A DNA stretch of 64,000 nucleotides from Chitinophaga pinensis (GCA_945870425.1 CAMBSD010000008.1:1-64000); one strand, 5' to 3'; positions 50,992 through 61,060 are shown, counted from the first letter of the stretch. Notes: generated by a model not told the origin, from the letters alone. Numbers and translations: made by a program.

Positions 50992-53970
50992 ATGAAAAGT
51001 AAAGGAGCCGTTAAATTTTTTGCCATTGCCCTTGCGGTAGTTAGCATTTTTCAGCTGTCGTTTACATGGGTAACGTACCGTGCTGAACAAAAAGCTAAAG
51101 ATTTTGCCAATGGTGATTTAGTAAAAGAAAGGTATTATTTAGACTCAATCAGCCGCGATGTTATTTACAACATAGGCTTTGCTAAATATACTTATTTGCA
51201 ATGTAAAGAGCGTGAACTAAACTTAGGACTTGACCTACAAGGAGGTATGAACGTTACCCTTGAAGTTAGCTTAAGTGATTTAGTGAAAGCTTTAGCAAAC
51301 AACAACCCTGATGCTGCTTTCAACAGAGCTGTTGAGGCCGCAAAGGAGAAACAAAAAACCAGTACAAAGGATTATATCACTCTATTCAATGAGTCATATA
51401 ACGAAATTGCTCCCGGTGGAAAGTTGTCTGCTATTTTTGCAAATCCATCAAACAAGGAAAAAATCAAATTAACATCCTCAAATGATGAGGTAATTAAATA
51501 TGTGCGCGATGAGGCAAATGGCGCAATCGATCGTTCGTTCCAAATTCTTCGTTCACGTATTGATAAATTTGGTGTAACTCAACCGAACATTCAAAAATTA
51601 GAAGGTTCTGGTCGTATTTTGGTTGAATTACCTGGTGTTGATAATCCTAACCGTGTACGTAAGTTATTACAAGGTTCTGCTAAACTTGAGTTCTACGAAA
51701 CTTTTGACAATCCAGAAGGATTTAAATATTTATCAGCGGCTAATGATATTTTGAAAAAATTAAATATTGCTGAAGTAAAAACTGATACCAGTGCCACAGC
51801 AGATGTAGCTGCAGATACTACCAAAAGTGCTTTGGCTAGCCTCGGTGGAAGCAAAGCAGAGCCTGTGAAAACAGATTCAGCCAAAGCTAAAAAAGATACC
51901 GCTGCTGCTGCACAAGCCAAGAGCTTCGAGGAGTTCTCTAAAGAAAATCCATTGTTTGCTTACTTGCGTCCTTATGCAGATGACAAAGGTACATTGGTTG
52001 AAAAAGGTTCATCAGTTGGTACTGCTGCCATCAGAGATACAGCTCGTATCAATGATATGTTGAATCGTCCTGAAGTTAGGTTAGCATTACCAAACAATAT
52101 CAAATTTGCATGGGAATACAAAGCTATTGGCGAAAACGGTGTGGCTGTTATTATGCATGCCTTGAAAACAGGTCGTGATGGCGGTGCCTCATTAACTGGA
52201 GATAAAGTGGTTGATGCTCGTAGAGATATTTCTCAAACAGGTCAAGTTGAAGTAAGTATGACCATGAATGGTGAAGGTGCTAAAATCTGGAAAAACTTAA
52301 CCAAAGCGAATATTGGACATTCCATCGCAATCGTTTTAGATGATGTAGTTTACTCATCTCCAAATGTACAAAACGAGATTCCAAACGGACGTTCTTCTAT
52401 CACTGGAAGCTACACACAAGAAGAAGCGGGTGACTTAGCAAATATTTTGAAAAGTGGTAAATTACCTGCTCCTACAAGAATCGTAGGTGAGGCAGTTGTA
52501 GGACCAACTTTAGGAAAAGAAGCCATCACATCTGGTTTAATTTCATTTGTAATTGCTTTGATCGCTATCTTATTATTTATGGGATTCTATTACAACAAAG
52601 CGGGTTGGGTTGCCGATTTAGCTTTGTTTGCTAACGTATTCTTTGTGGTTGGTGTACTAACTTCTTTAGGTGCTGTATTAACCTTACCTGGTATTGCTGG
52701 TATCGTTCTTACCATTGGTATGTCGGTGGATGCAAACATTCTAATCTTTGAGCGTGTGCGAGAAGAATTACATCATGGTGGTAAAAACATTAAAAATGGT
52801 ATTGCAGATGGTTTCTCACATGCCATGTCATCTATCTTAGACTCTAACATCACAACCTTGTTATTAGGCATAATCCTTTATATTTTCGGTACTGGACCAA
52901 TCCAAGGTTTTGCTACAACCCTTATCATTGGTATTATCTCTTCAATGTTCTGTGCCATCTTCATCACTCGTTTGATGTTTGATTATTTATTAGAGAAAAA
53001 CAGTGTAATCACTTTCTGGACAAAAGCTACGGAAAACACTTTCAAAAATATCAATATCAATTTTGTTGGTAACCGTATGAGATACTATATGTTCTCAGGT
53101 GTTATAATCGCTATGGGTGTGGTATTCTTCTTTATAAACCATGGTTTCCATTTTGGTGTTGATTTCAAAGGTGGTCGTATGTATGTTGTAAGATTTGAAA
53201 AAGCGATGGAAACAGAAACCATCAAAACAAACTTACGTGAATCATTAGGTGATGCTCCAGATGTGAAAACTTATGGTAGCGACTTTGATCAAAAAATTAC
53301 TACTTCATACTTAATCGAAGACCAAGCTGAAGATGCTGAGCAAAAAGTACAAGCAGCTTTAAAAGCAGGTTTGGATAAAACAGGCGTTAAATACGAAATC
53401 ATTAGCTCAAACAAAGTGGGTGAAACAGTTTCAGCTGATATCAAATCAAAAGCATTGTATGCGATTATTTTCTCATGTATCTTGATGTTCGTTTACATCT
53501 TAGTACGTTTCAAAAAATGGCAATATGGCTTAGGTGCGGTAGCTGCTTTGGTGCATGACGTATTGGTAGTATTAAGTTGCTACGTAATTTTCGAAAACAT
53601 CATGCCTTTCTCATTAGAGATTAACCAAGACTTTATCGCGGCTATCTTAACGGTTATGGGTTACTCAATGACTGATACCGTGGTGGTATTTGACCGTATT
53701 CGTGAGTACTTAACCATTAGAAACAAAACAGAATTAGATCCTGAAGAAAGAAATGAGGTAATTAATAATGCATTGAATACTACTTTAAGTCGTACCATCA
53801 ATACATCTTTAACCATTTTCTTTGTAATCCTTTCTATCTTCATCTTTGGTGGAGATACAATAAGAGGATTCTCTTTTGCCTTATTGATTGGTATCGTAAT
53901 CGGTACTTATTCATCAATCTGTATTGCAACTCCTATTGTAATTGATTTTGATAAAACAAGCAAGAAATAA
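50992..53970 (+). CDS. secDF: Protein translocase subunit SecDF (fusion)
   Basis: Proton-driven accessory of the Sec translocon, SecD and SecF joined in one chain of 992 residues. The SecD half has an N-terminal helix, GLDLQGGMNVTLEV, a large periplasmic domain with a variable low-complexity insert (about 255-310, rich in Thr/Ala/Lys: ADVAADTTKSALA) and six helices with TIGMSVDANILIFERVREE. The SecF half begins near 690 (NFVGNRMRYYMFSGVII) with GVDFKGGRMYVVRF and TVMGYSMTDTVVVFDRIRE. The fusion is usual in Bacteroidota. It exports the LepB substrates. A terminator follows at 53989-54018. Confidence 0.97.
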   Translation: MKSKGAVKFFAIALAVVSIFQLSFTWVTYRAEQKAKDFANGDLVKERYYLDSISRDVIYNIGFAKYTYLQCKERELNLGLDLQGGMNVTLEVSLSDLVKALANNNPDAAFNRAVEAAKEKQKTSTKDYITLFNESYNEIAPGGKLSAIFANPSNKEKIKLTSSNDEVIKYVRDEANGAIDRSFQILRSRIDKFGVTQPNIQKLEGSGRILVELPGVDNPNRVRKLLQGSAKLEFYETFDNPEGFKYLSAANDILKKLNIAEVKTDTSATADVAADTTKSALASLGGSKAEPVKTDSAKAKKDTAAAAQAKSFEEFSKENPLFAYLRPYADDKGTLVEKGSSVGTAAIRDTARINDMLNRPEVRLALPNNIKFAWEYKAIGENGVAVIMHALKTGRDGGASLTGDKVVDARRDISQTGQVEVSMTMNGEGAKIWKNLTKANIGHSIAIVLDDVVYSSPNVQNEIPNGRSSITGSYTQEEAGDLANILKSGKLPAPTRIVGEAVVGPTLGKEAITSGLISFVIALIAILLFMGFYYNKAGWVADLALFANVFFVVGVLTSLGAVLTLPGIAGIVLTIGMSVDANILIFERVREELHHGGKNIKNGIADGFSHAMSSILDSNITTLLLGIILYIFGTGPIQGFATTLIIGIISSMFCAIFITRLMFDYLLEKNSVITFWTKATENTFKNININFVGNRMRYYMFSGVIIAMGVVFFFINHGFHFGVDFKGGRMYVVRFEKAMETETIKTNLRESLGDAPDVKTYGSDFDQKITTSYLIEDQAEDAEQKVQAALKAGLDKTGVKYEIISSNKVGETVSADIKSKALYAIIFSCILMFVYILVRFKKWQYGLGAVAALVHDVLVVLSCYVIFENIMPFSLEINQDFIAAILTVMGYSMTDTVVVFDRIREYLTIRNKTELDPEERNEVINNALNTTLSRTINTSLTIFFVILSIFIFGGDTIRGFSFALLIGIVIGTYSSICIATPIVIDFDKTSKK

Positions 53971-53988
53971 TTCGTATTACATATTTAG

Positions 53989-54018
53989 AAAAGCCCTCAG
54001 GTATCTGGGGGCTTTTTC
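53989..54018 (+). terminator. Terminator of secDF
   Basis: AAAAGCCCTCAG and CTGGGGGCTTTT form a 12-bp stem (one wobble) with a GTAT loop, followed by T-rich sequence. It is 19 bases after the stop. Confidence 0.8.
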
Positions 54019-54101
54019 TTTTCAGGAACTTTCTATGTTTAACGCTTTTTATACATCGTGTAAATCATAAAATAATTTAAATGTAATCTGTAGCATTTTA
54101 C

Positions 54102-54109
54102 CATATTTG
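54102..54109 (+). promoter_or_regulatory. Near-consensus -7 box before icd
   Basis: CATATTTG differs from TAnnTTTG at its first base and lies 30 bases before the icd start. It is followed by CCGTGC, similar to the CCGTCC after the secDF -7 box. Confidence 0.4.
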
Positions 54110-54138
54110 CCGTGCAAAACAATTAACACAAACACTAT

Positions 54139-55368
54139 ATGACAAAAATTAAAGTTGCCAATCCAGTTGTAGAGCTTGATGGCGATGAAATGACCCGTAT
54201 TATTTGGAAGTTTATTAAAGATAAATTGATCCTTCCTTATTTGGATTTGGATATTAAATATTACGACCTTGGTATGGAGCATCGTGATGCCACCATCGAC
54301 CAAGTGACCATAGATGCTGCAGAGGCTATCAAAAAATACAATGTAGGTATTAAATGCGCTACCATTACTCCTGATGAGCAACGTGTAAAGGAATTTAACC
54401 TAAAACAAATGTGGAAGTCGCCAAACGGTACCATCCGTAATATATTGGATGGAACAGTGTTTCGTGAGCCAATTGTGTGTGCCAATGTGCCTCGTTTGGT
54501 TCCAAACTGGACTGCTCCCATTTGCATAGGCCGTCATGCTTTTGGCGACCAATACCGTGCTACCGATTTTGTTACCAAAGGAAAAGGTAAATTAACCATA
54601 AAATTTGAAGCTGAAGATGGTTCGGTAATAGAGCATGAGGTATACAATTTTAAAGGGGATGGTGTGGCTTTGGCTATGTACAATACCGATGAGTCAATCA
54701 TGGGTTTTGCGCGTTCATGTTTCAACCAAGCATTGACTAAAAAATGGCCTTTATACCTTTCAACCAAAAACACCATTTTGAAAAAATACGATGGCAGGTT
54801 TAAAGATATTTTTGAAGAGATATACCAAGCAGAATTTAAAGCTAAGTATACAGAAGCGGGCATCACATATGAGCATCGCTTAATTGACGACATGGTGGCC
54901 AGTGCCCTTAAATGGAATGGTAACTTTGTGTGGGCTTGTAAAAACTATGATGGTGATGTGCAATCAGACACTGTTGCCCAAGGATTTGGTTCATTGGGAT
55001 TGATGACTTCTGTATTGGTAACACCTGATGGTAAAACCATGGAAGCTGAAGCTGCCCACGGAACTGTAACCCGCCACTACCGAGACCACCAGGCAGGTAA
55101 ACCAACTAGCACCAACCCTATTGCGAGTATTTTTGCTTGGACACGTGGTTTGGAGTTTAGAGGCAAATTAGATGGCAACCAAGAATTGATTCATTTCTGC
55201 CAAGCATTGGAGCAAGTATGTGTTGAGACTGTTGAAAGCGGCAAAATGACCAAAGATTTAGCTGTTTGTATTCATGGAAATAACGTGAAATTAGGTGAAC
55301 ATTATCTTAATACCCAAGATTTCTTAGATGCTTTGGATAGCAACTTGAAAATTAAATTGGGTAAGTAA
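54139..55368 (+). CDS. icd: NADP-dependent isocitrate dehydrogenase
   Basis: TCA-cycle enzyme oxidising isocitrate to 2-oxoglutarate. At 409 residues it belongs to the eukaryote-like (type II) NADP-IDH group, not the 416-residue E. coli type. Signature strings are [31 protein letters not shown], the substrate loop [19 protein letters not shown], and the C-terminal [12 protein letters not shown] (cofactor) and [18 protein letters not shown]. It is a single-gene unit between secDF and a lipoprotein gene. 2-oxoglutarate links it to the glutamine synthetase upstream. Confidence 0.96.
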   Translation: MTKIKVANPVVELDGDEMTRIIWKFIKDKLILPYLDLDIKYYDLGMEHRDATIDQVTIDAAEAIKKYNVGIKCATITPDEQRVKEFNLKQMWKSPNGTIRNILDGTVFREPIVCANVPRLVPNWTAPICIGRHAFGDQYRATDFVTKGKGKLTIKFEAEDGSVIEHEVYNFKGDGVALAMYNTDESIMGFARSCFNQALTKKWPLYLSTKNTILKKYDGRFKDIFEEIYQAEFKAKYTEAGITYEHRLIDDMVASALKWNGNFVWACKNYDGDVQSDTVAQGFGSLGLMTSVLVTPDGKTMEAEAAHGTVTRHYRDHQAGKPTSTNPIASIFAWTRGLEFRGKLDGNQELIHFCQALEQVCVETVESGKMTKDLAVCIHGNNVKLGEHYLNTQDFLDALDSNLKIKLGK

Positions 55369-55388
55369 TATTATCTGAATTGTATAAA

Positions 55389-55420
55389 AATCCCGGAACG
55401 AAAGTTTCGGTTTTTTTTTG
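55389..55420 (+). terminator. Terminator of icd
   Basis: CCGGAAC and GTTTCGG form a seven-bp stem (one wobble) with a GAAA loop, followed by nine T. It begins 22 bases after the icd stop. Confidence 0.8.
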
Positions 55421-55683
55421 AAAAATCAATAAAGAATAGTACCTTTTACAATCCCTAATATCCGTAGACCGCGTCAAGCCATAGCTGAGGGGAATCCTAT
55501 GTTTGCAACTCGCTATATCTATATTTATTATTGAACCAATGTTTTTAACAACCCGTGTCGGAGACACTTCATTTCATTGTAAATCCTTAGAGCGCTTCGC
55601 TAACTCTAAGGATAGTGGGGCATATATATATGTAATTTAATAACTGATAGTAGTATAAAGAGCACTAAATTAATTATTGAATA
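55421..55683. repeat. Intergenic region with repeat-type hairpins
   Basis: The 263 bases hold no gene. GTGTCGGAGACAC (55555-55567) is a small hairpin and TCCTTAGAG / CTCTAAGGA (about 55585-55613) is a larger hairpin with nine-base arms around CGCTTCGCT. Such hairpin-rich segments look like dispersed repeat remnants. The rest probably holds the promoter of the following gene. Confidence 0.45.
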
Positions 55684-56676
55684 ATGAATTTTCTTTTAAA
55701 TATTAACATCCTTTCAAAAACTATAATATTGATTATAGTTTGCTCTTTAGTTGCCTGTGAAAAAGACAAACCGATTTCTAAAGTAAATGATGCTTATTGT
55801 CCTGCTTGCGACTCTTGTGCAAATTTTATTAAGGACACTTTAGGTGGTATTCCAAGAGATGCTTTTGAGTTATTTAATGAACAAAAAGCACCTTGTTATA
55901 ATCCTTTGGATGCTAATGAATTTGTTTTTATTAAAGAGCAAGATAGTAGCAGAAAAAGTTCCTTAGTTAAATACAATATGTTCACCCATAAAGAAACGAA
56001 TCTGCTAGAAAATATTATTATTAATGGTCAACCCAAATGGGGCAATAATGGATGGATTACTTTTATAAATAATTATCAGATATGTATAATAAAAGCTGAT
56101 GGTTCAGGTTTTAAAAGGTTGACTTCTTTTCCTTATTTCCAATTTCCTGATTGGAAAAATGATTCAATAATAGCTTGTTTGTTTACCAAAAATTTAAGCT
56201 ACCCAAATTATTATGGAGAATTGAATATCGTTTCAGGTAAACTTGACACATTAAGAAATAAATACTTTAACTTGGGAGTAATGAACAAATTAAATGAAAA
56301 AGCATATACACAATATAAAGGTGAACCAAATATTACAATAGAAAAAAAGGATACAACAATAAAATTATCAAATATTGAGTATGATGGTAAAAATGAAATT
56401 GTATCTATCTCATGGCATAACAATGACCAAGATATCTATTTTTCAAAAGTGGTTAATGGGATCTATAAAATAAACAAAAATTCATATGTGGAAAGCCTGA
56501 TTAAAAAAGGATGTAACAGCCGAAGCTACAATTTACTAAGTGTATCTCCAGATGGAAAAAAAATAATAGTTGAAAGGGTTGATGCAACACTAGAAAATAT
56601 AAAATTGATCTATTTTAAATCAGACATTTACATCATGGATATTGATGGCCGAAACGAAGAAAAAGTTTTTAAATAA
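55684..56676 (+). CDS. Lipoprotein with TolB/PD40-like propeller
   Basis: Lipoprotein of 330 residues. The signal peptide (TIILIIVCSLVAC, lipid Cys about 25) is followed by a short cysteine-rich segment (YCPACDSCANF, three Cys) and then repeated strand patterns like a TolB or PD40 propeller (EFVFIKEQDSSRKSSLVKYN, ICIIKADGSGFKRLTSFPYF, LLSVSPDGKKIIVERVD, IYIMDIDGRNEEKVF). The substrate is unknown. It ends with its own terminator (56676-56713). The CPACDSC motif could bind a metal, which is unusual for this type. Confidence 0.65.
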   Translation: MNFLLNINILSKTIILIIVCSLVACEKDKPISKVNDAYCPACDSCANFIKDTLGGIPRDAFELFNEQKAPCYNPLDANEFVFIKEQDSSRKSSLVKYNMFTHKETNLLENIIINGQPKWGNNGWITFINNYQICIIKADGSGFKRLTSFPYFQFPDWKNDSIIACLFTKNLSYPNYYGELNIVSGKLDTLRNKYFNLGVMNKLNEKAYTQYKGEPNITIEKKDTTIKLSNIEYDGKNEIVSISWHNNDQDIYFSKVVNGIYKINKNSYVESLIKKGCNSRSYNLLSVSPDGKKIIVERVDATLENIKLIYFKSDIYIMDIDGRNEEKVFK

Positions 56677-56713
56677 AAAAAATCCGAAACCAAAGGTTTC
56701 GGATTTTTTTTGA
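56676..56713 (+). terminator. Terminator after the propeller lipoprotein gene
   Basis: AAAAAAATCCGAAACC and GGTTTCGGATTTTTTT form a 16-bp stem with an AAA loop. Because A-runs and T-runs flank both sides it can act in both directions, but the next gene on the minus strand ends 105 bases further away. Confidence 0.88.
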
Positions 56714-56817
56714 AAAATACACAAACGCAGATTTTACCTTTTTGTGAAAACAGAATTATTTAAACTGACTAGTGCGCAGATAAGTATAGGAAACCCCAGA
56801 AAAACCCACTCTCAACT

Positions 56818-58077
56818 CTACTTATTCTCATTCGCCAAAACCTTTGGTTTTAGCTTTAGCAGCAAGGCCAAGGCTGGTCCTGCCATGATGCTGGTTACTA
56901 CCGCCATGATAACTATGGCTACAAACAACTGCTCTGAAATAAGTTTGGCTTGCAAAGCCAATAAGGCCAAGATAATTTCCATGGCTCCACGGGCATTCAT
57001 TCCAAAACCAACAGCCAATGCTTCGTTGGGTTTTAAACCTCCCCACAAAGCGCCTAAGCTTGCTCCTATCAGTTTGCAGGCAATGGCTAAACCTAGAACC
57101 AATGCGGTAATCTCAAGGTTGAAATTATTTACGAAGTTTACCTTAAAACCTATGGAAACAAAAAACAAAGGCGCAAAAATATTGGTCACAAATTGATTTA
57201 CTATCTCGCGGGTTTTGGGGGTTAAATGCACCGAATCGCCAAAGGCTATGCCCACAATGAAAGCACCAAATATAGCATGAATGCCGATGAACTCAGTAAA
57301 GGCTGCACCTAAAAATGCCAAGCCTAAGGATATGCTTAAGAAACCACCTGGCCAACTAAAGTTTTTCTGCGCCCAAGGAATGGCTTTGTTAATTAGAATT
57401 CTTCCCACTGTAAGCATAATGGCTGCATACAAAATGGTGAGGCCAAATGTGAAAATAAAATTATGTCCTACAGCCCCTTTCATCATGCCCAAAACCACTG
57501 AGAATAATATCCATCCCACCAAATCATCAAACATGGCTGCGGCAATAATGATCATGCCTATACGGGTTTTGAAAATGCCCAAATCCATAAGGGTACGGGC
57601 TATGACAGGCAATGCGGATATGGACATGGCTGTTCCAATAAACAAACTAAACACCAATACATCATTGGCATTGTTATCCCCAAAAAGGTTATAGAAATTG
57701 GATGCGAAAAAATAACCCAAAGCAAAAGGTATGATTAAACCCACGAAGCTTGTTTTTACGGCTGTGCTTCCCTGCGAGCGAATGAGAGATAAATCTACTT
57801 CCATACCCGCTACAAAAAGCAGCATGATAACTGAAATAGAAGTAATGCCACTCATGGCAATGGATACATTGGTGCCTGTGCTGAAAATAATTCCACTCAT
57901 CTCAGGGTAATATCTACCCAATAAGCTAGGACCTAAAAGCACGCCCGCAACCAATTCGCCAACCACCAAGGGCATACGAAACTTCCGAAACATCTCGCCA
58001 AACAAACGCGCGATAATTAGCATCATTCCTATGCTTAAAATCAAACTGATGACTTCGTTATGTGCAAGTTTGCTCAT
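56818..58077 (-). CDS. CPA2-type cation/proton antiporter
   Basis: Integral membrane protein of 419 residues with about twelve hydrophobic helices, of the Kef/NapA (CPA2, Na_H_Exchanger) family. Visible family strings are GELVAGVLLGPSLLG, the FVAGMEVDL pattern in TM3-4, ALPVIARTLMDLGI and AAMFDDLVGW with the acidic pair of the ion site, and NARGAMEIILALLAL. It has no TrkA-N/RCK domain, so ion (Na+ or K+) is open. Its ATG overlaps the UspA stop by one base (TAATG), so the two are translated together. UspA fusions and pairs are known for such transporters. Confidence 0.85.
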   Translation of the reverse strand: MSKLAHNEVISLILSIGMMLIIARLFGEMFRKFRMPLVVGELVAGVLLGPSLLGRYYPEMSGIIFSTGTNVSIAMSGITSISVIMLLFVAGMEVDLSLIRSQGSTAVKTSFVGLIIPFALGYFFASNFYNLFGDNNANDVLVFSLFIGTAMSISALPVIARTLMDLGIFKTRIGMIIIAAAMFDDLVGWILFSVVLGMMKGAVGHNFIFTFGLTILYAAIMLTVGRILINKAIPWAQKNFSWPGGFLSISLGLAFLGAAFTEFIGIHAIFGAFIVGIAFGDSVHLTPKTREIVNQFVTNIFAPLFFVSIGFKVNFVNNFNLEITALVLGLAIACKLIGASLGALWGGLKPNEALAVGFGMNARGAMEIILALLALQAKLISEQLFVAIVIMAVVTSIMAGPALALLLKLKPKVLANENK

Positions 58078-58967
58078 TAGGTTACGTTATCGTCCTCGTC
58101 TTTTTTAGGGTTTACTATTAATAAATTACAAGGTAAATCGGCCAAAGCATGTTCAATGTCGTGAGGGAAAACCCTATCAAGTATGTTCATTTTGCGATCG
58201 GGTGAATTTAATACCAATAAGTCTGCAGCGTTTTCACGAGCAAATTGGGTAATTACATAACCAGGTTTTCCTTCAATGCGTTTAAGTTTGATTTGAAGTT
58301 CACCACAATCGCTGCAACGTAATATCTCTTCTATCTTTTCGTCTTCTTCTTTTTGTATCTTGTCCTTGTGTTTCTCCACCTCATGTTCAAGTAATTCATC
58401 GCTGCGAATGATAGCTAGTTTTGAAGGGTCGGATTCTTGAATGATGCTTACCTCTTGTGCCCTATAAGCCTTGGCCAATGAAATGGCAACAGATATTGTG
58501 TTTTCGGTTTTAGGATGGTCCGTTCCTTCAACTACAATGTTTTTAAAGCCATTGGGTTTGATAGAAGGCTCGGTAAGCATTAACATAGAGCATTTAACCC
58601 TGCGGCTTAGTTTGCGGGCTACAGAACCCATTACGTATTTTAAAATACTTTCTTTCTCTAATGCCCCAGCCACAAGCAAATCCACTTGTTCTTTTTGACA
58701 AATGGCAAGGATGGCTTCTACGGGTTCACCACTGTCCCATACAATTTTGTTATGTGGTAAGTCGAGCCCAAATCGATGAATAAGATGTGTTAAGTATTGC
58801 TCTTGTTGTAATGTATGTTCACCCACATGGATGAATAATAAATGGCTGTTAAATATTTTTTGTAATTCTTTGGCTTGTGCAAGAATGGCTTCAATACGAG
58901 GCGAAAATGCCACAGCCACAGCTATTTTTTCAAACACCTGCTGTTTTTCTGTTTTGCTGTTTTCCAT
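58077..58967 (-). CDS. Tandem universal stress protein (UspA-like)
   Basis: Cytoplasmic protein of 296 residues from the ATG at 58967, with two Usp domains. The first holds KIAVAVAFSPRIEAILAQAKEL, LLFIHVGEH, VDLLVAGALEKESILKYVMGSVARKLSRRVKCSMLML (ATP-binding G-2x-G-9x-G-like end). The second ends with ADLLVLNSPDRKMNILDRVFPHDIEHALADLPCNLLIV. The open frame extends 30 codons further up, but those codons (hydrophobic, Cys/Phe-rich) are not typical and the ATG at MENSKTEKQQ fits. It overlaps the antiporter gene by one base and likely gates or senses ATP for it. Confidence 0.82.
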   Translation of the reverse strand: MENSKTEKQQVFEKIAVAVAFSPRIEAILAQAKELQKIFNSHLLFIHVGEHTLQQEQYLTHLIHRFGLDLPHNKIVWDSGEPVEAILAICQKEQVDLLVAGALEKESILKYVMGSVARKLSRRVKCSMLMLTEPSIKPNGFKNIVVEGTDHPKTENTISVAISLAKAYRAQEVSIIQESDPSKLAIIRSDELLEHEVEKHKDKIQKEEDEKIEEILRCSDCGELQIKLKRIEGKPGYVITQFARENAADLLVLNSPDRKMNILDRVFPHDIEHALADLPCNLLIVNPKKDEDDNVT

Positions 58968-59046
58968 GCTGTAAACATACGAAAGATTTTGTGCACGCAA
59001 GAAAAATTTAAGGCAAATGAAGCTCAGAATGCGGACTGTCAAAAAT

Positions 59047-59273
59047 GCGGAATACATGAGAAGTTGGATTTAGTTCATTAGTAATGAAATTAGTCTAATG
59101 GATTTATTTAGCTAGTATAACTTACATAATTACGAAACATCCCCCTAACCGTCTTCAAAGGGGGTATAGACAACCCGTAAAAATTTAATCATTACGGAAA
59201 TTTTGGTAAGAGAATTCGTAATGTGGAGTGATAATAGTGCGAAATACTTGAGAAATGGGATTTAGTTCTTTAC
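59047..59273. repeat. Imperfect 35-base direct repeat between divergent genes
   Basis: Segments 59047-59081 and 59239-59273 share 29 of 35 bases (both read GCG.AATAC.TGAGAA..GG then ATTTAGTTC). They lie between the UspA/antiporter pair (minus) and the LytS histidine kinase (plus). A CCCCCT/AGGGGG inverted repeat occurs between them (near 59141-59165). Confidence 0.5.
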
Positions 59274-59336
59274 CACATAATTTAAGGTCGATACTCATTT
59301 TTTTGAAAATTGCATTTTTTCACTTTACTTGTGTGT

Positions 59337-60371
59337 GTGAATGTAAAACCTAAAAAACCCTTACTGCATGCGCTTGCGTGGATTGTATTTATAGTTTTTC
59401 ATTTCCTAATTTTTCCGAGGCCAGAAGATTTTCATGATGCTCCTTCAGTAATAAATGGAGAGCTCATTATACCTTCATTTATTGAAATCAGCTTTTTGTT
59501 ATTATCGCTCATTAGCTTTTACTATTTCAATATTCTTTACCTCATTCCTCATTTGTTAGCAAAGCGTCAATATTGGCAATACTGTTCATCTGTCATCCTA
59601 ATCATTGCCTTTGTGTTGTTGGCAATAAGTCTGCCTCTATTTTTTACCGCAGGTTCATTCGTTACGCTTCCCTTCGGGTTTTATATCAATTCTTTGCTGT
59701 TGTTTTCGCTCATATTTATTGCCAGTAGTATGAGCAATATTGTAGGTCGATGGTTTACATCTGAAAATAATAAGAAAGATATAGAATATCAAAAAACTTT
59801 GGCTGAATTATCCTTCTTAAAAGCACAAATAAATCCTCATTTTTTGTTTAATACCCTAAATAATATTTATCTGCTGGCAATTAAAAAATCAGAGCAAACA
59901 CCTGAGGCTATTTTGAAACTTGCGAGCATGATGCGCTATGTGCTCAGTGATGCCAAAGAAGAAACAGTGCCTTTGGAAAAAGAAATTGAATACATTGGAA
60001 AATATATTGATTTGCAAAAGATGCGCCTAACAGAATCTGTAAAAACAGAGTACACCGTTTCAGGTTATTACCACAATTTGCAGATAGCGCCACTCATCTT
60101 GATTCCTTATATTGAAAATGCTTTCAAGTTTGGGATAAGTACTCATGGAGAATCACATATAGCTGTATCCATTGCTATTGCTGATAAGCAACTTGTACTT
60201 CGTACTTCAAATCTGATACACAACAAGGAAAATATTATTGTGGAGTCTAATGGAATAGGATTGGTGAATGCCCAACGCAGGTTGGATTTGTTTTATGAAA
60301 ACAAATATGAGCTCAAGATCGATGAAGACAATCAAAACTATGTGGTTTATTTAGAATTACAATTGGGATAA
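59337..60371 (+). CDS. LytS-type sensor histidine kinase
   Basis: Sensor kinase of the His_kinase (PF06580) / LytS type. Four N-terminal hydrophobic helices (within about 10-145) form the membrane part. The phospho-acceptor region is LSFLKAQINPHFLFNTLNNIYLLA with the histidine before FLFN. The ATPase domain has LILIPYIENAFKFG (N box) and SNGIGLVNAQRRL (G box). The open frame starts at TTG 59310, but a GTG (59331 or 59337) directly before NVKPKKPLLHALAW is more probable. It is the sensor for the response regulator with which it overlaps by one base. Confidence 0.85.
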   Translation: MNVKPKKPLLHALAWIVFIVFHFLIFPRPEDFHDAPSVINGELIIPSFIEISFLLLSLISFYYFNILYLIPHLLAKRQYWQYCSSVILIIAFVLLAISLPLFFTAGSFVTLPFGFYINSLLLFSLIFIASSMSNIVGRWFTSENNKKDIEYQKTLAELSFLKAQINPHFLFNTLNNIYLLAIKKSEQTPEAILKLASMMRYVLSDAKEETVPLEKEIEYIGKYIDLQKMRLTESVKTEYTVSGYYHNLQIAPLILIPYIENAFKFGISTHGESHIAVSIAIADKQLVLRTSNLIHNKENIIVESNGIGLVNAQRRLDLFYENKYELKIDEDNQNYVVYLELQLG

Positions 60372-61060
60372 TGCGCTGTATAATTATAGATGACGAACCT
60401 TTTGCCATAGAACTCATTACGTTTTATGTGCAGCAAACCCCTATGCTTAATTTGCTAGGCAGCTTTAGTGATGCAAACCATGCCATTGACTTTATTCAAA
60501 ACCATGAAATCGATTTGCTTTTTTTGGACATACAAATGCCTCATATCAATGGCATTCAATTATTGAAATCTTTGGACAAGCCACCTATGGTTATTTTTAG
60601 TACTGCCTTTAACGAATATGCCGTGGAGGGTTTTGAGTTGGAGGCTATCGACTATCTATTAAAACCATTTGATATCAAGCGTTTTCAAAAGGCAGTAAAA
60701 AAAGCAGATGAATTGTTTAGTTTGAAAAAAGCAGCTGAACCGCAGACAGTGCCATTTATATTTGTGAAAGCTGATTACCAAATGTTGAAGATTAACATTA
60801 GTAGTATTTTGTTTATTGAGGGTTGGGATGATTACATAAAAATTTATGTAAGCGATAAACCTATACTTACTTTGATGAGTTTAAAATCAATCATGGAGCA
60901 ACTGCCACATCAAGAATTTGTGAGGGTTCATAGAAGTTATATTGTTCCTATAAAAAAGATTGAAAGCGTAGGTAATAAAGTAATAAAAATAGCTTCAAAA
61001 GAAATTCCTGTTGGTTCTACCTACGCAGAGTCATTGTATCATTTAATGAATAAGAAGTAA
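60371..61060 (+). CDS. LytTR response regulator
   Basis: Two-domain regulator of 229 residues. The receiver domain has the acidic pocket IIDDEPFAIELI, the phospho-acceptor aspartate in LLFLDIQMPHINGIQLL and the conserved Lys in YLLKPFDIKRF. The LytTR DNA-binding domain is at about 128-225 (FVKADYQMLKINISSILFIEGWDDYIKIYV, VRVHRSYIVPIKKIESV). Its ATG overlaps the kinase stop by one base. Targets unknown; the neighbouring antiporter/UspA pair is one guess. Confidence 0.92.
   Translation: MRCIIIDDEPFAIELITFYVQQTPMLNLLGSFSDANHAIDFIQNHEIDLLFLDIQMPHINGIQLLKSLDKPPMVIFSTAFNEYAVEGFELEAIDYLLKPFDIKRFQKAVKKADELFSLKKAAEPQTVPFIFVKADYQMLKINISSILFIEGWDDYIKIYVSDKPILTLMSLKSIMEQLPHQEFVRVHRSYIVPIKKIESVGNKVIKIASKEIPVGSTYAESLYHLMNKK

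Noticed and set aside
56744-57196. 150-codon plus-strand ORF
   Set aside because: It is antisense to the antiporter gene; its repeated basic/alanine composition is typical of a shadow frame.
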